This document shows positions 21,736 through 34,385 of a stretch of DNA of 64,000 bases, piece after piece. The DNA lies in contig CM066317.1 of assembly GCA_033807775.1 (NCBI GenBank), forward strand, positions 9,135,870 to 9,199,869, given 5' to 3'. The first letter of the stretch is position 1; each line of letters begins with the position of its first letter. The notes under the pieces are model-generated. The model was not told the origin of the DNA. It saw only the letters and a program-made list of their open reading frames with translations, and did no database searches. The translations under genes were made by a program, and so were the position numbers. The stretch comes from Saussurea involucrata. Lineage: Eukaryota > Streptophyta > Magnoliopsida > Asterales > Asteraceae.

Positions 21736-24477
21736 TGTAAAGCCCGTGTCCCGGTATGATTTTATTTTACGTCTTTAAATCTAATGTTTATTAATATTTC
21801 TTCCTTCTCCCGTTAAGAACTGTTAGCATGATCGACCCAATTGTTAAGTTAGGCGTTATTGTTTTTTTTCTTGCAAAGGTGTGGATAGTTGAGGGGCCAA
21901 ACATGGACTTGGTGATTTTGCATGGGTTCGGCCCCAATGCAAACCGACCCTCGTGTCATTCACAATTTCTCATATTAGGAATCTTAAAAAAAAATCTAGA
22001 AAAACCCTAAGCAATCCTCTTTCTCTCTCGTTTTCTCTCGCAAAAACCACGCAACCCTTGTTTTCTCGCCTTTTCCCTGCCGCCGTGAACCGCCTGCCAT
22101 CGCCGCTGCTCGCCGCCGGCGAGAGAGAGAGAGAGAAGAGCGAGAAAGAGAGAGGAGGGACGATCGGAAGAGGGTGGCTGTCGAGACGAAGGACGGTCGC
22201 TACCGCGTTCTTGTTAAGAAAGGTAAACGTTCCCTTCTCGTTCTTTTTGTTTCCGTTCGACATCGTGAACCACCCACCACCGCCGCCGCTGCAGCCTTGG
22301 CTGCCGGCGGTGTGGCCACCAACGTGCACCGCCAGCGTAGTGGTGGCGTTGGGCGTGGTCGGGTGTTGTAAGCCGGATGGGTGTGTGGGTATAGGGAAAT
22401 CGGGATAGTCTAAGTGTTCGTTCTAATCTTGTCTCGTGGATTTCGTAAACCGCCGCCGTCGCCGGTGACCACCGCTGCCGGAAGTGGCAGCGGGTGGTGC
22501 GCGGTTGTGACCAGCCCTTTGTAACCTAATAACACTAATCGCGTGAACCCTGGTGCAAGCCCGTATCAATTTTAATCGATCACGTAAACCGTTTTATAAA
22601 ATCGTCATTTATGTGAAAAACGTCCTTCCGCCACTGTTTTGCGTCAACCATAACTTTTCTTTCGTAACTCCGATTGAGCCGAAACTGACGCCCACGGTTC
22701 AAGCTCGGGGTCGGGCATGTTTTCCATGTTTTAGCGGAAAACTGTTTCGGCCTCTAGCTAGGTGGAAAAGTGGTCGTAAGTTCGGTGTTTCGTCATTTCA
22801 TGTAAAAATTTCTGGAATCTGCCTTGATCTTGCGAAAACCATAACCTTCTGCTCGTAACTCGGTTTGGGGTGAAACCGGTGTCAAAAGTTCCCTTTTTGA
22901 GTCTATAAACTTTTCTGTGTTTTGTGCAAAATCCAGTTCGGATCGTAACTTAGGCCAAATCGTCGTTTTATACTGATAAGTGCTGTTTTTCGCTGTTCTG
23001 CGGGCTGATCTTATAAAATCCGTAATTAATTGTAGAAAAATCGTTAGGAGGCGTATAATATGTCCTTGGAACCCTAACTCAGAGTACTTTCTGGTCATGA
23101 AATAATATTGGGAATTTTATGGGTTTAAAGGGGTCGAAACAGGTCCCGAACAGACCTGTTTGGCGAGAGCGGAAAATGGTTTTAGTGACGGTTTAAGCGT
23201 GTGTCGTGTCATAGGGTCCGGGTCTCGTATTGACACGTCTTAACATGCGTTTAGGTGCTGGGAAGTGACCGTATTTGTGAAGCTTGAATTGTGTTATTAA
23301 GCTGGGCGCGCATTCGAGGTGAGTTCTCTCACTGTGTAGTTAGGGGTTGTATGCATGTCATAATAGTTTGTATGTACTATTGTCTTTGTGGTGTGAACTA
23401 GTTGTTTGTGGTGTGTAATATTTGATTGGTTTGAATGCTTGGTATAAATGTGTCACATTACAATTCGGTGGGACCGAGGCCTCGATGGTACTGAGGTGTT
23501 GGTTACATTACAATTCGGTGGGACCGAGGCCTCGATGGTACTGAGGTGTTGGATACATTACAATTCGGTGGGACCGAGGCCTCGATGGTACTGAGGTGTT
23601 GGATACATTACAATTCGGTGGGACCGAGGCCTCGATGGTACTGAGGTGTTGGTTACATTACAATTCGGTGGGACCGAGGCCTCGATGGTACTGAGGTGTT
23701 GGTTACATTACAATTCGGTGGGACCGAGGCCTCGATGGTACTGAGGTGTTGGATACATTACAATTCGGTGGGACCGAGGCCTCGATGGTACTGAGGTGTT
23801 GGATACATTACAATTCGGTGGGACCGAGGCCTCGATGGTACTGAGGTGTTGGTTACATTACAATTCGGTGGGACCGAGGCCTCGATGGTACTGAGGTGTT
23901 GGTTACATTACAATTCGGTGGGACCGAGGCCTCGATGGTACTGAGGTGTTGGATACATTACAATTCGGTGGGACCGAGGCCTCGATGGTACTGAGGTGTT
24001 GGATACATTACAATTCGGTGGGACCGAGGCCTCGATGGTACTGAGGTGTTGGATACATTACAATTCGGTGGGACCGAGGCCTCGATGGTACTGAGGTGTT
24101 GAATACATAATTACTTGTAGATGTTTACTCGTTTTATGTAACTGTGATGTTGTTGCTTATGTGCGGATAGGGGTGATATGTATATAATTCCTATCTGCGC
24201 ATGTGTTGGAATTCACTAAGCTTCGTGCTTACCCTTTCCCAATAAACTGTGGTTTCAGGTACGGGCGGCTCCAAGGCGTGACGAGTACACACTGGCGCGC
24301 GAGAAGAGCTGGTTGCTTTATGATTTTAATAATTAAACGTTTATTCCGCTGGTTTTATTTTTATAAAGACATTAATTATGTGTTTGCAAACGAAACGTTG
24401 GGATCATTTATTGAGTTGTTATCAATGAATTGTTTATTTAAAAATTTAAATTTGCTTGTAATTTTTGGGACGTTACA
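21736..24477 (+). mobile_element. Solo LTR L3 nested in L2
   Basis: The ends are TGTAAAGCCCG and GGGACGTTACA, and the target duplication is TGTCA (21731-21735 and 24478-24482). At 2742 bp with no interior coding region it is best read as a solo LTR. It holds a GC-rich block (22080-22520) with (GA)n and CGCCG-rich stretches and a 13-copy 50-bp array. Family is not recognised. Confidence 0.85.
23461..24110 (+). repeat. 13 x 50-bp tandem array in L3
   Basis: Thirteen head-to-tail units of exactly 50 bp starting CAATTCGGTGGGACCGAGGC. Units 1-12 differ only at one site, GGTTACATTA versus GGATACATTA, in the order T A A T, T A A T, T A A A. This indicates a 200-bp higher-order period. Each unit has two foldable words: TCGGTGGGACCGA and the palindrome CGAGGCCTCG. 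The last unit is slightly degenerate. Confidence 0.97.
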
Positions 24478-24482
24478 TGTCA

Positions 24483-27238
24483 TTCCTTAAACATAACCAA
24501 AATTTCCAACTATTTCCTTCTAGGATCATTCCCTCACGCATAAGGAACAATTTTCATTCTTTAACGATTTCTCATCTACTATACTACAGCTTGACTAATC
24601 TATTCATCATCTTCTTTAAACTTACTCTGCCTTCAAGAATATACTTAACAACATACATAACCACAAAGCTTGGTCTCGCAGCTGGGCCATCACCCAATTC
24701 TGCCCCGACATTCCATTCTGATAACAGTCAAAATGAACACCAACTTACAAACCACGTACTTCAACAACTGGGATTGCAAAACGTACACTCTATCCGAAAT
24801 CCCAAAAGGACTTCCTTCTAATCCTCCATCTTTCTAACATCGCCTTACTACATCACCAGCTGACACATATATCTTGGCAATTGAAGCTACTATTCATTCG
24901 TACATTCACCACTCCTATCATCACACTACCGACCAAGTCTCTCATGGTCATTCGTACACAATTCACACTTTCCTTCATATTCTCCCGTATACTATAATCG
25001 AGCCTGTCTCGCTACTTAGTTCTCTCCCAACTTGTTGAACTATGACTCACGAGTTCACACTTAGCTCAAACACAAACATCCTAGCTAGCTCTTTATGATT
25101 CGAGTCCTTTCTTAGACACGACACATTTTCTTACTGACTGGTATAATCTACACTCACTCCGCTTGTGTTACACACCTTGTCCTTCTACGAACCCTCCTCA
25201 CCTCGTAAATAGAACGCCTATTCAACAACAACAATCTCTTACTAATTTAACACCTCTACAAGATATTCTATCAACTTACACTCATCTGGTTTGAGTCTTC
25301 GGCCTCGGCCAACATACACCGTTGCCGACTTCAACAACAAAAGACAACTCTTAACTACTTCCTTAACCTATCCTCTAACATGAGTTCCTTACGGGACCTA
25401 TTCCTCCCTACACATCATAGTTAACTTTATAATCCGTCGCCCTTATTTCGAAACTTACTCATGTAACATCAATATGACAAGCTCACCTCAAAAATCATAT
25501 CCAACACCGTGGACCTTTCATTCCTGCCTCACAACACTACTCATAAAGAGTTGCTAAAACCAATACCTTGATGACTCCTAGTCCTTCCTCCGGACACCAT
25601 CGCCCCTCGGCAACTGTGTTCTCAGTCACCGAGCAAAGGTACAGACCCTCATACACCTGACACTAAAAATCCATTCCCGACTCTTCCAAGGTCCAACTCT
25701 CCTCTTAAACACATATACCAAAACTACATACGTTCTCCCCTGACTTTGACCAACGCCTCTCCGCTCTCGGAGTTCTTCCTTAGCTTAAGACGTAATACTC
25801 TACGACCCAGTGGGTTAATAGCCTTCATGCATGACAATACAGTAAATAGATCCTTTTACACATTTTATCATTTTAAATAAACAACTTCTGGAAAAACACT
25901 TGGGTACACATGACCCTATCACTCTTATAACTTCAACGCCCTGCACAACGATTCGAGAATTGTTCGCATGCACCTTTCCGTGAACCCTAATCTTACTCAA
26001 TTCCGAACGATGTTATTACGACAGTAATACGTTGAATGAAAATCCTTTCGTACAACACAATTTCGAAAGAAATTACTGACACTAAGTAAACCAGTCGATT
26101 CTCACACTCTTTCATATGATATCAATAGGTAAATCTTCATTTTGGTTATAAAAGGTTTGTAGGTAAACGTTTTCTTGACCTATTTGTAACAATTTAACTT
26201 ATCATTAAAAGTGTGGAATACTTTGCAAATCGCTAAGCTCAAAATTTCAATGTGCGACGTAACTGAAATCGCTTTTTCTTTAAACGTGCACTCGTACAAG
26301 CTGACTCATTTTGTTCAAAGTTGACATTTACGTTTTTATTTTAAATCGTGAAAATTTCATGTTACATAAAAGAACGCCGTGCATGAGACTCTATTTGCAA
26401 TAGAAGGCTACTCACTCAACAAGGTCAACCGTTTTACTCACGCAACTTATCCTTGATACTCCACTTACGACCAAGGGTCGTCCTCTCGGTCAAGCACTAA
26501 CTTGATGTACATGCGTTCCACATCTCACTTACTCAACCATTTCACACTATTTTCGCTTTGATCGTCTATCTCACTTTCTACTTCTACATGCTTTCAATTC
26601 ACTATAAGTATCTTAGTCCATTTATCCTGCCAATAAAAAGCTCGACTAAAAAGTGAGGGCTCCATTGATACTTTCAAGGTTTTGACATTGTTCTATCTTA
26701 CCATCCCAACTGATCTATCCCATGATTTCCATAACTAGGACTCTCCCGAAACTGGAGTCTTACTCAAACTCAAACATTCATCCTCTCCGAATCCATGAAG
26801 AGCTACCTCTAGACGACTCATAACATTCTTTACAACGTTTCTTCTCTACGATGTATACATACATCACATCATAATGACTCTTACACGACACTTCCCCAAG
26901 CAATGAAGCTCGGTCTATCCCTCAGGGATCTTGCTGACCTATTCCTCAGCGCTTTCCCAGCCATATCGCTAAACTGAAAGAAACCGATGGTTAATCCTTG
27001 CTAGACGTGACACAACAAATTTGCTATAAGGTATTGTAAGCACACACATGTACCTGTAAGTTCGTAATTACACTGGCCAGGTGTAATCCCAAACTTACCT
27101 TACACGTTTGTCCTTGGCACCTTATTCCTAAGCGCATTTATAGTGATCGTTCCTATAGGCAATCCTATGTCTCGGCTGTGTTCCTCATCTTACAGTTTAA
27201 GTTTAGGCCCGAATGGTCACCTAAATCCCTTAAACTAA
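24483..27238. other. L2 interior, right part
   Basis: Continues the low-information C/T-rich sequence of the left part. No gag frame is recognisable downstream of the primer site, where gag would be expected. ORFs present are short and without known motifs. Confidence 0.6.
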
Positions 27239-27251
27239 GGCTCTGATACCA
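27239..27251 (-). promoter_or_regulatory. L2 primer binding site (tRNA-iMet)
   Basis: TGGTATCAGAGCC on the minus strand, two bases from the right LTR. It fixes the element's orientation. Confidence 0.93.
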
Positions 27252-27253
27252 TT

Positions 27254-28921
27254 TGTAACGTCCCAATTTCAAAATCAAGCAATATCATAGATTAAGCATT
27301 CAAATTACATAAATAACTTGTTCATAAACATTCTTTTCACTAAGCTAAGCAAAATTGACAGCGGAAGTCTCTATTCCACAGCCGAGAGCTATATCTAAAT
27401 ATCATTCAAGACTCTGGAGTCGCTCTAGTATCCAAAACCTTCATGCAGTCAATCCTAGTTCTTACTAGAAGAACCCATAGTGCGCTTACCTGAAAATGGT
27501 TTAGTTTTTGAAAAGCGAGGGTTAGACCAAAAGGTCTAGTGAATTCCCTCCGTAAAACAACATGTATAAACAATAGGAAATCATTTTGTTAAAATACATC
27601 ATATATCACACCATCACATATGGTACTGCACTGTGTATTGGATCACATAAACATTCCGCGATCGGGGCCCAATGGGCTACCCTCTCGCCCTCAACCGGAG
27701 CCTACACAGACTCCCCTTCCCGGAGCCTATGCAGACTCCCCTCTACTCGAAATAGGAGGAAACGAATTCCAACCTACCAGTCTGTCATACCTATCCAAGG
27801 GATTATCAGATCTCGAAGATCACTCTCTGACCCCACAGTGCAGACCGACTCCACATAACACATCATTCTTTACATAAAACATGCAGATTTAAATCCTTTA
27901 AATCCTCATTCTCATTTCATCATATCATATTAAGCTTTCTTAAGTAAAACTTATAATTCATGGAGGAACATGCGTGACAGTTATAAACAGTTCATGTTCG
28001 TAAATGAAACCATAATCAGTTAAATCATTTAACACTGTACGTCGTAAAAAGGTTTAGGGAACTCACCTTGGTAACGCTGAACGTACACTCGTTCTACCCT
28101 CGGGTTAACCAAACTTGATACCTAGAAGATCAGATAAATCCTTAATCAGTAACACTAATCCAGAACTATCCGGACACCAACTACTCTCCGGGTATCAGCT
28201 ACTTTTCGGACACAATCGCTTTCCGGACACAACCGCTTTTCGGACACAACAGCTTTCCGGACAAAACCTTCCGGACACCACAATCTACCCGGAGACTCCT
28301 TCTATCCGGATACTAAGGAACTTACCCGGAAACTTGCAACCTATCCGGGCACCACTAAAAAGTCAGTGTCTGGAAACTACGGCTGTTTCGAACCTCAGAC
28401 ATCTAAAAGTGATTAAAACTCGTTTATTTGATATCATCTCGATTAGACAACCATAGGGGTTCATTAACTAGTCATAATCACTAAATAAATTCCATTTTAA
28501 ACCACCAAATCGGCACATTAGCATTAAAACTCCAAAATACTCAAAAAGGAGATGTTTAGGTAAAACTCTAACAATCCCTCACGATTTCCTCCCAAAATCA
28601 AGAACAAATAAGAGTAATGAACCTGAAATAAGCAGGAGAAATATGCTAGAAGATTACCTTAACAATTTCTTTGCACAAATTGAGAGCTTCCAACCTTTAT
28701 CCTCTTCTTCTCTCTAACCTCTTAGTCGCCAAACACCAAGAGCACACACACACACACACACACACACACAATACTGATTTCTACAAAATAGAGGCTGCCC
28801 TAGGGATTGGAGTCCTTAAATATCTTTCACAATTTGCACAATAGTCCCTCTACTTATCTTTCATTTCTTGCACAAAGACCACTAAACTATCATTTTCACA
28901 CAGAAAAACCCGGTTGTTACA
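27254..28921 (-). repeat. L2 5' LTR (1668 bp)
   Basis: Partner of 18440-20067, about 99% identical by reading. It has a longer (CA)n run near 28743 and the extra TTTCCGGACACAA-like units near 28205-28262. Confidence 0.93.
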
Positions 28922-29398
28922 GTCTAGCAAGCTTGGAGCACTTTGCTCGGTTTTGACTTTGAGATAGTCTTGGGACATTTGTCCGGTTTAAATGGCTCGA
29001 TGTGGAGTCTTATTTACGGGTTGATTTTATTGCATCGTGTTGCATATTATTGCACGTTGTTGATATTTACATGCTCGGGGTGGAGTCTAGGATGTGTTAT
29101 ATGCTTAATTGCATTTCATTTGCATGATTTGATGTTGATAAATGATCATTAGATCTTTGAGCAGAGGGCTCGGTTTTGGACTCGATTGAGTCTTGATGGC
29201 ATTCGCCCGGTTTTATTAAGCTCGACGTGGGCTTGGGGTTTGCATTACATGAGTTGCATTATGTTTGAGATTTACATGATTTGAATGCATTTGATTATTC
29301 TTTTGGGGTCATGTATTTATATTTAAGTCAAGCAAGCTTGATTCGGATGGTAGGTTTTCCCAAGGTAAAGATCCAGTAGGATTGAACTTGATGGCTTG

Positions 29399-29560
29399 GA
29401 CTAAAGACCTAGTATGGTTGATGTTTAAGAAGGGCTAAAGACCTAGTTTTGGTTGATGCCGGAGATGGACTAAAGACCTAGTTTTGGTTGATGTCTAAGA
29501 TGGGCTAAAGATCGAGTATGATTGATGCCGAGGATTGACTAAAGACCTAGTATGGTTGAT
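29399..29560 (+). repeat. CTAAAGACCTAG repeats in L1
   Basis: Five imperfect copies of a roughly 34-bp unit containing CTAAAGACCTAG followed by a GGTTGATG word. Internal to the L1 LTR. Confidence 0.75.
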
Positions 29561-30391
29561 GTCATCTGTTTTCCACATCCAAGAAGCTTACTTGCATTTA
29601 TTTAATCGTGGTTTAATTTATGTGTTGCCACATTCGATGAGATCGGGTCTCCCCCGTCACCGAAGGGTGTTGATTTCGGGTATTTTATTTATTCGCATTT
29701 GGAGGTTATATTTTATGCATATGGATTGTTTTCCATGGTTGATGGACAGGTCTATGCTACATCTGCTTCGTATTATGTTTTAATAAAGTGTTATATCTAA
29801 TGGATGGTTTCCATGTTTTACGGGTCGAGTATGTATTGTCAACCGTATTTGAAGGTTTTGCCTAAACTAGACTTATTCACGTATTTGAGTGGGTGGAAAC
29901 GTAATTCATTTTGGAAAACGTATTATACCTTTCGGGAACCTTTCCATGGAAATGTGTGAGTTGGAAAATGGATGATTTGCAATTAAAGTAAACTCTTTCG
30001 AAATCATGACTAAATTACTACCTTTCGATTTATGATTTTATATAGTCATGATAAAATGCTTGAACTCACTAGGCGTAAGCCTAACCCTTTTTATTTGTCG
30101 GCATGTGCAACAGGCTCAGGTTGGGGTAGCTCTAGCTACATTGTGAAGTGGCGAGTACTAGTAGAGTGCACGAGAGGTGACTTGACTAGTGAAGTATTCC
30201 GCATTGGTTTGGACTAGCAACTTGTGTGGTGTTAAGTAGCACCCGATTAAGTTATTTATTTGTGGACTTATGATGTTTTAAATTCCGAGGTATTGTAAGG
30301 AATGAATTGTAGAGACGATTTATCTACTTTTGGTTATTTTATCGAAATTAAAGTTAGTTGCTCGTTCCAGATTTGAGGGTGTTACAACATA

Positions 30392-31040
30392 ACAGGACAT
30401 GACTAGTTAAATGACCAATTTAACCCTAGTGAGTTTTTTAATGTTTTTTTACCAAATAATCGTTCTAACAAAAGCTCATCATGCATCAACAAGGTAATTC
30501 ATATATCACTTGTAAAATCAAAATCATAGATTAGCCAAAAACAAGTCTGACTCATGCTTCCAACTTTATACCATCAAACATTCAAACACCGCTATTGCAA
30601 TTTCCACATCTAATCATCCTCATCTTGAATACAGGGTCGATTACCTGATTAAGCAGATGCAATGACAGGGATGGTCTTCCTGAACGTGAAAAGGTGGAAC
30701 AATTATTTCTGCTGCCTTACAAAATCGATGCTAAGAAGACCGATTACAAGAAACCGGTTAGAAAAAACCGATTACAAGAAATCGATGCAGAATTGATGCT
30801 AAGCAAAATCGATTATTTCTGTTGCCTTATAAAATCGATGTTGAGAAGAACGATTACAAGAAATCGATGCAGAATCGATGCTAAGCAAAATCGATTATTT
30901 TTGTGCCTTACAAAATCGATGCTGAGAAGAACGGTTACAAGAGATCGATTTTTTCTAATCGATTACAAGAAATCGATGCTAAGCAAAATCGATTATTTCT
31001 GCTGCCTTATAAAATCGATGTTGAGAAGAACAATTACAAG
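30392..31040 (+). repeat. ATCGAT-rich imperfect repeat, first block (copy A)
   Basis: Harbinger-element interior. From about 30700 it is a degenerate array of words such as AAAATCGATGCT, CGATTACAAG and AAATCGATT. The ORFs here only read the repeat. Copia-3 inserted into it at ACAAG (31036-31040). The bases before that point recur before the solo LTR at 37694. Confidence 0.7.
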
Positions 31041-32198
31041 TGTTGGTCCCAGCTATGGATTAGCAATGGTAAACAAGTATTGTAGAAGGGGGGGGGGGGG
31101 GGGGGTTGAATACAATACACAAAATTTTTCACTTAATTTAATTCTTTTATTGAAAAACTTCAAATAAGAATTACACACAGAAACTATTGATTGTTGCGGA
31201 ACAGAACAGATAAATCAGTTCAAACAATCTTACACACAGACACACAGAGAATAAGAACAATTGTAAAACACTTGGTACAAACAATGAACTTTTGAGAGAG
31301 GAGAGAAATGTCATCACTTGGAGTCTTGAAGATCTTGTAAACCGGTTAGATTGCAAGGAAGGAGATGACCTCTTTATATAGTGCCTCATGCATTAAATTC
31401 ATGGACACTTGTTAAGCATGGCTTGGAAGGCAGGATGGAAGCAACTCTTCTGAAAAGTACTGGGATGTACTTTTGTCTTTGTATATTTGTCTTGAAGCGT
31501 TGACCTGTTGTTGAAGCTGAACTTTCTTGAAAGAGATAAATAATCCAAAGAACCTTTTTCTGATCCTCGGATGATCTCTCTGTCATTGCAAGATATCCCA
31601 AATATATTTTGCAGATAAAGTGGAATATACCTGTTGTAAACTGTTGGCCTAGGTTCTCTTTGAAGATATCTTCAAGAATTCTTTCTTAAGGAATTCTCTG
31701 CCGATCATATCTTCAACATCTTCAAGAGATCCTGCAGATCAAGTCTTTAACATCTTCAAGAGATCCTGCCGATCATGTCTTTAACATCTTCAAGAGATCC
31801 TGGAGATCAAGTCTTTAACATCTTCAAGAGATCCTGCCGATCATGTCTTTAACATCTTCAAGAGATCCTGGAGATCAAGTCTTTAACATCTTCAAGAGAT
31901 CCTGCCTTCAACATCTTCAAGAGATCCTGCCGATCAAGTCTTCAAGAATATCCTTGCTCTTCAAGTGTACTGGCCTAAGACCTTAGGAGGTCTCAAGTAG
32001 CAGCTTAATCTTTGGTTGAGAAGTCTATCTTCAATCCGCTTTGAAGATATACTTCTACTTTGTTTCTTCAGTTGATCTTTGACTTCACCGAACATTTTTA
32101 TACAATTAAACTGCTTGTAAAGAACCTAAAAATCATTCTAAGTATGAACTGTAAAAATGAAAGACTAAGGTCATCTTCAAATCTTAAGTGACCCAACA
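31041..32198 (-). repeat. Copia-3 3' LTR
   Basis: Begins TGTTGGTCCC and ends GACCCAACA. Contains an 18-base G run (31088-31105) and about six 34-bp GATCCTG...TCTTCAAGA repeats (31680-31930). Repeat number accounts for most of the length difference from the other two LTRs of this family. Confidence 0.93.
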
Positions 32199-34142
32199 AT
32201 CTCCCCCTATTTGAGGATGACATCCATACTTAGAATCTAAGGAGTAAATACTGAATAATTCGTTTTGACCCTTGTTTACTCTTTTTGGGTTCTTTTCACA
32301 TAGTCCATTTTTTTATATCCGACATTTACAAGTAAAAAGAAAAGGTATGGTATAATGTTCAAACTAATAACAAAAAGGTACTTGTATTGACAATATGAAC
32401 AAAACAAAAATTACTTGCATCTTTGGAGGGGCAAGTTGAAACTTGTGTCTGGCTTGAGGATTCTTCGTTTTGATCATCAACCCGTTGATGTGTTGGAGAA
32501 CTTTATCTTTCAGGCCTTTTGATTTTCTTCAGATGTTTCAAATCTTCAATCCATTCACTTACTCCAAAAGATTTCAGCCAAATGAGTTTGTGTTTAGGAA
32601 GGAGACAAACCCATAATGGTGACAATCTTTGAGGGAGGTTTGAGGTTAGGTGAATCGGGCTCAGGATGCTTCTGCCCATCTCTTGCATCTTCTTTCATCT
32701 CTTGGCATCTTCAGCTTTTCATGTTCAGCATCATCATCCTTTGTCTTTGTTTTGCTCCCCCTCAGTTAGATCAGCCGGTCTTTGTGTTCCTCCCCCTCAG
32801 TTAGATCCGTTCGGACTGATGTGCTCCCCCTTGACCGGTCCGTCGATTTCCCCATTTTTTTTAGTTGGACGATGGATATGAGTACTGAGGGTTGATGTTG
32901 CTCCCTCTCAGATGAATTCTCCCCCTCAGCGGCCGACGAAGGAAAAATACTAAGATGAAAAAGCGGCCATGATGTAGGAAAATCGGCAGCTGATGTTTTT
33001 TTTAAGCTATACTTAAAGTCAGGATGAGAGAAAAATGGGAAGATGAGAGATGTGAAGAAATGAGAGGGTAAGATGGGGTATTTATAGTTGGGTAAGAGAT
33101 GGTAAAAAGAAAAAGGGGAAGTGTATTGAGGGTGATGGGAGAGGTTAGAGTGTGTAGAGAAGAGTGAGTAATTTATGGGGAAGAGAAAAAGGAAGAGAGA
33201 GAAGGAAGTGAGTCTTTAAAAAAAAGATGAGAGTTATGGGAAGGGTGGGTTTCGGTGGGGGGGGGGGGGGGTGGGTTAAAATCTCGGCCGAAAATTGAGA
33301 GAAAAGGTAAAAAATGTAACCCAAAAAAAATTACTAGGAGAAGGGTGTTAAGGTTGTTAGCATGCACGTCGATGTGGGGGAGTTTAGGCATGCACGTCGG
33401 TGGGGTGGGGGGGGAAGCATGCACGTCGGCGGTGGTGGCGTCGGTAGGGTGTGGCGTCGGTGAGCGGCGGTAGGGAGGTACCCGACAAGAATGTCGGTGG
33501 TAGGGAGGTACCCGACAAGAATGTCAGCAGTAGGGAGGCAGCCGACAAGGAGGGTGTTTGGGTTGCTTGTCGGTGCTCGGTGGGATGTGAGTCGTCGGCG
33601 GCTGGTGAGGGGATGGAAAGGGTAGTGTTTTAGTTGGTTAAGAAAGATAGAAGAGTTTGGAGATGTGATTTGGAGTAGGATATCACCGAAAATATATAGA
33701 AGGATGGGTAAAGTTGGTTTAGGTTAGACCTTAGGTTGTGTGTGTATAGGGTAAGGTAGGTTGTTTTTGTTTAGATGGAAAAAGGATGGTATGGATGAGA
33801 AGTAAGTTTGGGTAGGAAAGATAATGGATGGTTAGGATGGATTTGACTTGGATTGATGAAGGTAAAAAGGTAAGTGTGTTTGGTGTGTGAGGTAAAAGGT
33901 AAGGATTTTATTAGGATAGGTAAAAGTAGAAAAATGAGAGTAGAGAAGAAGAATTAGAAAGAAAAATAGGTGGACTTTTCTTGTAACTGATAAAATATCA
34001 GTACTAGAAATTTTTTAACTGATAAACTAAAAAATACAGTAAATCTTATTTATTTATTTTTATCTTTCTTTTCTCTTTTTTTTGATCTTTTTTTTAATTC
34101 TTTTCTTTCTTTTTTTTGAATTTTCTTTTCTCTTTTTTTATA
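32199..34142. other. Copia-3 interior without recognisable coding sequence
   Basis: Begins with the purine tract, then shows a duplicated CTCCCCCTCAGTTAGATC word near 32755-32810, a G run at 33258-33271 and a roughly 39-bp repeat with GAGGTACCCGACAAGAATGT (33475-33560). A T-rich low-complexity stretch fills 34040-34140. No RNase H is found, so the RT tail joins this filler directly. Confidence 0.6.
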
Positions 34143-34385
34143 TCTAAATATGACATAAAAAATGATGTTATCCACATAGATTTGAACAAGAATAAGATTA
34201 CCTGAGGTTTGCTTGATGAAAAGAGTGTTGTCAATCTTACCCGAGTATACTTGAAAAAGTATGCTAAAGTGTCATACCAGGCACGAGGAGCTGGTTTAAG
34301 GCCATAGAGAGCCTTATCCAATCTGTACACATAGTCAGGATGAGAGGGATCTTCAAATCCAGGAGGTTGTGTTGAAGGAAGAGAA
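34143..34385 (-). pseudogene. Copia-3 RT relic
   Basis: A fragment containing the RT motif YRLDKALYGLKPAPRAWYDT. After a frameshift near 34250 comes LVQIYVDNIIF. The catalytic YVDD box reads YVDN, so one of the two metal-binding Asp residues is lost, and the sequence ends directly afterwards. Three independent defects make it non-functional. Confidence 0.85.

Larger units (their letters stand above)
18440..28921 (-). mobile_element. Gypsy-like LTR element L2, non-coding interior
   Basis: LTRs are at 18440-20067 and 27254-28921, and the target duplication is GTCTA (18435-18439 and 28922-28926). A primer site for initiator tRNA-Met sits next to the right LTR, and a purine tract next to the left, so the element reads on the minus strand. 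About ten substitutions and a few indels separate the LTRs over 1.6 kb. Apart from a Pol C-terminal relic, the 4.4-kb interior (excluding L3) holds no retrotransposon protein. This fits a non-autonomous, LARD-like element mobilised by a relative. Confidence 0.9.
16933..30386 (+). mobile_element. Solo LTR L1 hosting nested L2 and L3
   Basis: The ends are TGTAACACCC and GGGTGTTACA, with target duplication ACATA (16928-16932 and 30387-30391). Copy B has the empty site at 54220-54224. Without the nested element the LTR is about 2.97 kb (16933-18439 plus 28922-30386) with no internal retrotransposon region, so it is a solo LTR. The termini resemble large Ty3/Gypsy LTRs, but lineage cannot be fixed without pol. 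Near 17157-17285 the sequence carries two copies of a GTGACAC...GTGTCAC hairpin. Confidence 0.9.

Noticed and set aside
21953..22408. Overlapping ORFs of 151 and 119 codons
   Set aside because: They lie in the GC-rich, (GA)n-containing part of solo LTR L3 and overlap on opposite strands. No domain.
23461..24110. CRISPR-like regular repeat
   Set aside because: Units are contiguous with no unique spacers, and the context is a plant LTR. It is a tandem array.
30694..31167. 157-codon ORF
   Set aside because: A reading of the ATCGAT-rich repeat that runs into the Copia-3 LTR. No protein signature.
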